A DNA stretch of 64,000 nt from Neurospora crassa OR74A (Eukaryota; Ascomycota; Sordariomycetes; Sordariales; Sordariaceae). A program made the position numbers and the translations under genes. The notes under the pieces were generated by a model, which saw only the letters and a program-made list of their open reading frames with translations, was not told the origin of the DNA and did not search any database. The stretch is taken from the NCBI RefSeq assembly GCF_000182925.2, contig NC_026507.1, forward strand, positions 1,240,001 through 1,304,000, read 5' to 3'. Positions 59,136 to 64,000 of the stretch are shown piece by piece; within the stretch, counting starts at the first letter, position 1, and each line of letters starts with the position of its first letter.

Positions 59136-60640
59136 TCACACATTCGACGGCGGCGGCGGTGACCAGGCTCGGCATCCCAACTCCTGTTCGGAACTATCAT
59201 CTCGATGTCTTCCAACTGAAACTTCCCTCGTCAGCATGATTCCCGACTCTCTCCACGCTCCCGGCATCTTTGGAGCCTCACGCAGAAATTGCTCTAGAGA
59301 CACAGTACTAGATCTGACGCCATCATTGGCTTTTGCTTTCAGTTGACACCGGGCAAGGGGCATTTCGTCGTCAGCATTATTAACGTCCCTCCGGACCATT
59401 GTTGACTCGGACGTGGCCAGCTGTGTACTTCGGGTCCCATTAGCCTGGCTTGTGGTGTTTCCTGCAGATCGTGCTCGTTTCCTCCTGAAGTAGTCTTGGA
59501 CCGCCAAGCGGCCAAATGGAATAGAAACGGCGATGATGGCGACTGCTAGCTCGGCAGATTCCCATATGACTAGATCTGCTGCTGCGTCTGGCTCACCACG
59601 ACGAATTAGTCATGATCACTGATTGCGACAAAGAAAAACAAGGCGAACTGACAGGTAAAATCATTCTCCAGGTCCGAAGCTTTGATGTATGTCGTCTTGA
59701 TGGCCGCAACGATGCCGGTCCTAAGCATCATCGTCTCATTAGCACAACGATAAGTACCAATGCATGACCAATATTCCCGTCCAGGAAGAAAGAGACCTAC
59801 AGAAGCCCCAAACTCAAAACAAACCCAAGCACGATCTTTTCAATCTTCTTCACTTGAAGGTGCCAAATGATGCACCAAGGAAGTACCACCAAAGCAAAAT
59901 CCGTCACTGCTGACCACGCTAGTAACCACCCAGTCAGCCCGTCAGTCAGTCAATCAGGGACTTTTTTTTTTTTTTCTTTTTTTTTCCCCAATCCAAATAG
60001 GTAGGTAGACAACTCACCTCCCGAAAAAGACCAATACCGACAAAGCACATTGATATCCCAACAACTCCCCTCCACCATCGGATTCCACCTCTTTTGCACA
60101 GGCGTGCACGAGATAAAGATGAAAATGCCCGACAACAGCTTGGTTACCAGCACTGAAGCAGCCACAAACACCAGTGCCCATTTCTGCCATTTCCTTCGGG
60201 CGATGTTGTACAGCGTCAGGCAGATGGACGTCTTGGCCAGGGCGATGCCGAAGAACACAAAAGCGCCGCCGATGAAGACGATCCTGGCTGCCGTTATGGC
60301 TTCTGTGACACGAGGGATAGTCCAAATGTGCTGACCGAAGCCGTGGCGGGAGGCTACGGCGGTGCAGATGGCGGCGGCGGTGAGGATGAGCTATTGTTCG
60401 TAGAGGTAAGTGTGTTAGAGAGGAAACTGGGTGCCATGGTATTTGGGGGGAGGAGATGGATGTCGATGACGAACGTACATAGGAGACACCCAGAAGGAGG
60501 TCGTCAACACCTAGCTGCTTGGCGTAGCGGTGCTTGCAGTAGTATCTGAATCCCAGAGTTATGCCGGCTAGGGAAGCCAGTAAGGTGAAAACGATGATCA
60601 GGCGGGTGACCGCCGAGTCGGACTCGGTGGGTAAAGTCAT
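59136..60640 (-). CDS. Seven-helix fungal rhodopsin-domain (SAT4-type) membrane protein, 390 aa
   Basis: Five exons: 60640-60479, 60390-60018, 59918-59801, 59720-59653 and 59587-59136, with introns of 88, 99, 80 and 65 bp and every phase fitting. The family blocks come in order: the first helix (VTRLIIVFTLLASLAGITLG), GVDDLLLGVSYLILTAA, RIVFIGGAFVFFGIALAKTSICL, CTPVQKRWNP with SCWDI, AWSAVTDFALVVLPWCIIW, SLGLLTGIVAAIKTTYI, DFTYAAADLVIWESAELAVAI and a polar cytoplasmic tail. This is a large plasma-membrane family in filamentous fungi, related to PTH11-like receptors, with mostly unknown ligands. The frame is open 35 codons upstream to 60745. I chose the ATG at 60640 because it places the first helix about 10 residues in, as in relatives. 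Confidence 0.88.
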
Positions 60641-61855
60641 TTTGGTGAGTGTCTCTGCTGGATTATGGTGGTCGTAATGAAGGACATCGCTGTCGAGGGT
60701 AGGTAGACGGGAGGAGTACGAAGCAGATAGCTTGACGACGACCAACTGGAAAGCAAAAAGGTAGAAAGCCCTAGGTGTTACGAGTCTAACTAGGATTCAT
60801 CAAAGACAACGCGGGCCTCTTCTTCCATGGCTAGACTGTGATTAGTCTCTTCAGCAATGGATGATTCACAGTACTGATTCATTGAACCTCTTCCTCTCAA
60901 ACTCTCAGTCACCTCCCAGCTATACCGCCAGGCTTTGTTCTTGGGTGATATTATACCCCGTCAGGATCCATTCTAAACCACGACGCCGTGGGGGCAGCAG
61001 GAGGAAAGGTATTAGAAGAAAGAAATGACGGGTTAGGTATGGACTTAAACACGGGTTATCCCGCCTGCCACGTTGATATTCCAGGGTAGTTCCATTGTGA
61101 CCCTTCATTGTCCAAAAAAGCAAACAATGACCGCTGATCAAATGATGATAATGCATCGGTCCTCAGAGTTACGGTAATGGGTAACGGAACAACGCAAACG
61201 AAGGGATGAGCAAGTGCGGACGGGCATGTGCCGGTTTGTACAACATGGAGACAGACGGAATGGCGGTTAAGGTCCGAATCGGCATTCCGCGTCGAGGGAG
61301 TACCGATGCACGAGAACCGCTTGAGCTGCTTCGTGTGTTGGCTTTTCCGCACCACAACTTCACGAACGAAGATGAACAGTCCGTTAACGTTGACCAAAGG
61401 GTCGTCCGTCATTTCGCATGGAACTACCTCTAGCTGATCATTGCCGGGAATTACTTCCAAACTTCTGGTCTGACTTGCTGCCCGGTGGCCGGGGCTGGGT
61501 CGTTCTGCCTTATTACCTCTTGGTGATCTTTGGCTAGGTGTCCTGAATTCAAAATATAAACGTTCAATCAGTGAGATGGTGTTCGAGTGGTGTGGTGTGG
61601 TGTGCTACACCAATTACCAATGATATGGGCGATCTTGGTTGATGCATCCTTATCTAATCAGATAGAGCATAGGTCCCAATCGATGATGGAAAAAGCATCG
61701 AGGTTTGGTTTTTGCTCAGCTCTCCCATGGAGTCTGTTGCCATCTGCAAGTTTTTTTTTCACTGCTATGTATCTTGAGAAAATAAAAGCGTGGATCGTAG
61801 CCAATGCATCCAAATATTCTAATATTTTTTTACCTCTTTCAAACTGAACTGACGC
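60641..61855. other. Intergenic region, no gene recognised
   Basis: Upstream of the rhodopsin-domain gene and downstream of the methionine-synthase-like gene. A 134-codon minus frame (61056-61460) has no family features. Confidence 0.45.
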
Positions 61856-63013
61856 TTACTGCGAGAGATCGTCACCCCAAACCTGCTTGGCGATTTCAAC
61901 CTCGAGGCGCACCTTGGCCCACTGCTCCTCCACTGTCAAGTCGTTTCCTTCCTTGGTCGAGCTGAAACCGCACTGGTGCGACAAGCACAGCTGGTCCAGG
62001 CCCCTGGGGCAGTATGACGCGGCCTCCTTCAACCTCTCGATCATGGCCTCCTTGTCGTCCAGCTCGGCCTTCTTGCTCGACATGACGCCCAATACCACAA
62101 TCTTGTCCTCGGGCAGGTGACGGAGCGGAGAGAAATCGCCGGAACGCGCGTCGTCGAACTCGAGGAAGTACACGTCGACATTGAGGCCCTTGAAGAGAGT
62201 CTCAGCCACGGGCTCGTAGCCGCCCTGGGCGAACCACTGCGAGCGGAAGTTGCCGCGGCACAGGTGGATGCCGATGGTCATGTCCTTGGGCCTCTTGCTG
62301 ATGGAGGCGTTGATGATGTCGACGCACTGCTGGGTGAGCTCAGCGGGCGTCTTGCCGTGGCGCTGCGCGGCCTCCTTGCTCATGCCCTCGTCACAGAGGT
62401 AGGCCAGATTGGTGTCGTCCAGCTGAACGAAGCGGCAGCCGGCGGCGTACAGGTCGTCAAGCTCGGCCTGGTAGGCCTTGGCGATGTCGTCGAAGAGCGG
62501 CTCGAGCGTGGGATAGGCGTCGGCGTCGATGGCGTCGCGGCCGCCGCGGAAGTACACCATGGTCGGGCTGGGAATGCACACCTTGGCGGTGACGGTCTGG
62601 CTGGCGCCCGAGGAGGCCTTAACCGCCTCCACCTGCTTGTTCACGTAGTTGAAGTCGTCGACCTGGATGGGGTTCGGGTGGCCCAACTTTCCGACAACAA
62701 CAAGTCGGGGAGGAGTCATGCCGTGCGACGTGACGTTGGTAGACGTGACATGGCCGCGCTTCTCGACACCGGCCAGATGCTGCAGGAAGTCGATGTGGAA
62801 CCACGCGCGGCGGTATTCACCGTCGGTCACGGACTGGAGGCCGTTCTCGATCTGCTCCCGGACGACGGTAGCAATGTGCTCGTCCTCAACCTTGCGCAGG
62901 TCCTCGGCGGTAGCGGCCTGGCTCTCGACCTTTTCACGGGTCTCGAGGATGGCCTTGGGGCGAAGGAAGGACCCGACGTGGTCCGCGCGGTAAACTCCAG
63001 CAGGAAGAGGCAT
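61856..63013 (-). CDS. Cobalamin-independent methionine-synthase-like protein (MetE C-domain, YxjG type), 385 aa
   Basis: An intronless gene for a stand-alone barrel of the MetE C-terminal family. The start MPLPAGVYRADHVGSFLRP is typical. Zinc/thiolate ligands are His250 and Cys252 in GIHLCRGNF, Glu285 in FLEFDD and Cys348 in LSHQCGF; QLDDTN (about 197-202) is also conserved. It lacks the N-terminal half of full-length MetE (about 760 aa), like bacterial YxjG/YxjH and several fungal paralogs. Those are thought to transfer methyl groups between thiols, but the donor is unknown, so I give no exact reaction. A 9/10 CYS3-type site lies 432 bp upstream. High GC at third positions makes a 300-codon antisense frame that is only a shadow. 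Confidence 0.92.
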   Translation of the reverse strand: MPLPAGVYRADHVGSFLRPKAILETREKVESQAATAEDLRKVEDEHIATVVREQIENGLQSVTDGEYRRAWFHIDFLQHLAGVEKRGHVTSTNVTSHGMTPPRLVVVGKLGHPNPIQVDDFNYVNKQVEAVKASSGASQTVTAKVCIPSPTMVYFRGGRDAIDADAYPTLEPLFDDIAKAYQAELDDLYAAGCRFVQLDDTNLAYLCDEGMSKEAAQRHGKTPAELTQQCVDIINASISKRPKDMTIGIHLCRGNFRSQWFAQGGYEPVAETLFKGLNVDVYFLEFDDARSGDFSPLRHLPEDKIVVLGVMSSKKAELDDKEAMIERLKEAASYCPRGLDQLCLSHQCGFSSTKEGNDLTVEEQWAKVRLEVEIAKQVWGDDLSQ

Positions 63014-64000
63014 GGTTGATTTCTGTGTGTTGGTGTGGTGTCGGCACGAAATAGAAGAGGGTGGGAGCTGCTGAAAGGGAGGGCGGCAGGCAGGGCGGCT
63101 CTTTAGCTATATACTACCACTCGGCTGCCTAGCGCCCTACCGACATCCAGTCATGCCAGATCCACCTGTCGTGTCATTTTGGCGAGCAATATGGGTCCAG
63201 CCGGCGGGAAGAGGCTCATGTTGAAGGATCTCGGGGTGCGATCATCCAGATTGGGAGGGTCCTGAGGCGAGCGCCGGGGGTGTCGGTGGTGAGATGGACA
63301 CCGAGATTGGCATTGCCGCTGTGCGGGGTAGGAGGCGATGGTGTTTTGCTGGACGCTGCCGGGGTCGTGGGCATGGGGGAAGGTTTTCCGGGGGAATGAT
63401 AACCCCCAGCTCTGGAGGGCCCCATCAAACCCCTTCGGCGGCTCGTGATGTCATGTCTGGGCAAGTGGAGGCCGTTCTGGCGATGAAGCTGACTGCCGAA
63501 GAAAAAGCTGTGGACGGGAAGCGGAAAGTCGGGAGACTAACCCACCAGCCCACATCAGCGTACCGGCTTCAGTGGGCTCAGTGGAGTCAGGCCTCTCACA
63601 AGATAGGGCATTTACATAGGGCAGTGCAGGCAGTCGGGAATGATCAGACGGACGGCATTGCGAGATCGGCTGGCTGAGACGGTTTTCACCACCATGGATT
63701 GAGGGAAGGAGAACATCTCAACCACTGCGCGAGAGCTGAATCTTTATATGCTTGATTGCTGGCTGGCCAAATCGGCAGATGTCGTCGTGATTGGAGCCAT
63801 CACTTCCATTGGTGTTGATGCAGAACTGCATTTCTTTTTCTGTTCAGATCGGGCACTACCTAGCTGTATGGCGTGTATCCCACTTTCCGACGTCGGAAGC
63901 CAATGACCTGGATTGAAAAAATTAAATAAAAAATTGGGGGTCCAGACCTGGGTGTGCCTGAATTGCGATGTTGACAGACACCAGGGGCAGCGAATGACCC
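63014..64000. promoter_or_regulatory. Upstream region of the methionine-synthase-like gene
   Basis: No gene recognised; frames at 63216-63677 look like chance. GTGATGTCAT at 63445-63454 differs from the CYS3 consensus at one position. Confidence 0.4.

Noticed and set aside
62117-63019. 300-codon plus-strand open frame
   Set aside because: Exact antisense shadow of the methionine-synthase-like gene in a GC-rich third-position context.
1-64000. CRISPR arrays, bacterial operons, rRNA operon or dispersed 5S rRNA gene
   Set aside because: Nothing of the kind was seen; the window is eukaryotic and no 5S-like internal control sequence was recognised on either strand.

Overview
The window looks like a chromosome segment of a filamentous ascomycete, most likely a Sordariomycete (Sordariales or a relative). 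Coding genes carry short introns (about 55-120 bp, one of 413 bp) with GT...AG ends and CTAAC-type branch sites. A complete dihydroxynaphthalene-melanin reductase gene is present. A ~14 kb block is stripped of G and C in the way repeat-induced point mutation (RIP) leaves behind. Three runs of exactly 100 N inside that block are assembly gaps.

Layout. (1) 1-21.6 kb is gene-poor. It holds an intron-bearing tRNA-Leu(AAG), the initiator tRNA-Met, one convincing small Cys-rich protein gene (10.67-11.02 kb), one tentative two-exon gene (17.3-18.1 kb) and many microsatellites. (2) 21.6-26.3 kb has two genes on the minus strand: a phenylalanine/tyrosine ammonia-lyase and a hydroxynaphthalene reductase. 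(3) 26.3-28.9 kb is sparse and ends with the truncated 5' part of an FAD-dependent oxidoreductase gene next to a 58-nt A tract. (4) 28.9-42.95 kb is the RIP-type AT-rich block. It contains several tandem arrays (89, about 205 and 419 bp units and a pair of GC-richer satellites), a decayed tRNA and two gene-like relics. The relics are cut by intron-like inserts that share an 11-bp repeat. A 52-bp inverted repeat flanks the block. (5) 43.4-49.5 kb holds a secreted Thr/Ser-rich cell-surface protein and then a divergent pair: an SfnG-like dimethyl-sulfone monooxygenase and a DszC/MsuC-like flavin monooxygenase. They share a 1.1 kb promoter with a perfect CYS3-type sulfur-control site. (6) 49.7-54.6 kb has an acidic NPF/FGDF-motif protein and a SIT4-phosphatase-associated (SAPS) protein. 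(7) 59.1-63.0 kb has a seven-helix fungal rhodopsin-domain (SAT4-type) membrane protein and a methionine-synthase-like (MetE C-terminal, YxjG-type) protein.

The most coherent biology is sulfur scavenging. SfnG-type enzymes release methanesulfinate from dimethyl sulfone, and MsuC/DszC-type enzymes oxidise sulfinates or related organosulfur compounds, so the divergent pair could encode consecutive steps. A zinc-site methyltransferase of the methionine-synthase family lies 12 kb away, with a near-consensus CYS3 site upstream. The most unusual structural signal is the set of intron-like inserts with an 11-bp period on both strands of the RIP block, which resemble a family of repeated (introner-like) introns preserved in fossil genes.

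All product calls come from reading the translations by eye and were not tested by database search. Exon borders were chosen by splice consensus, reading-frame continuity and family conservation.
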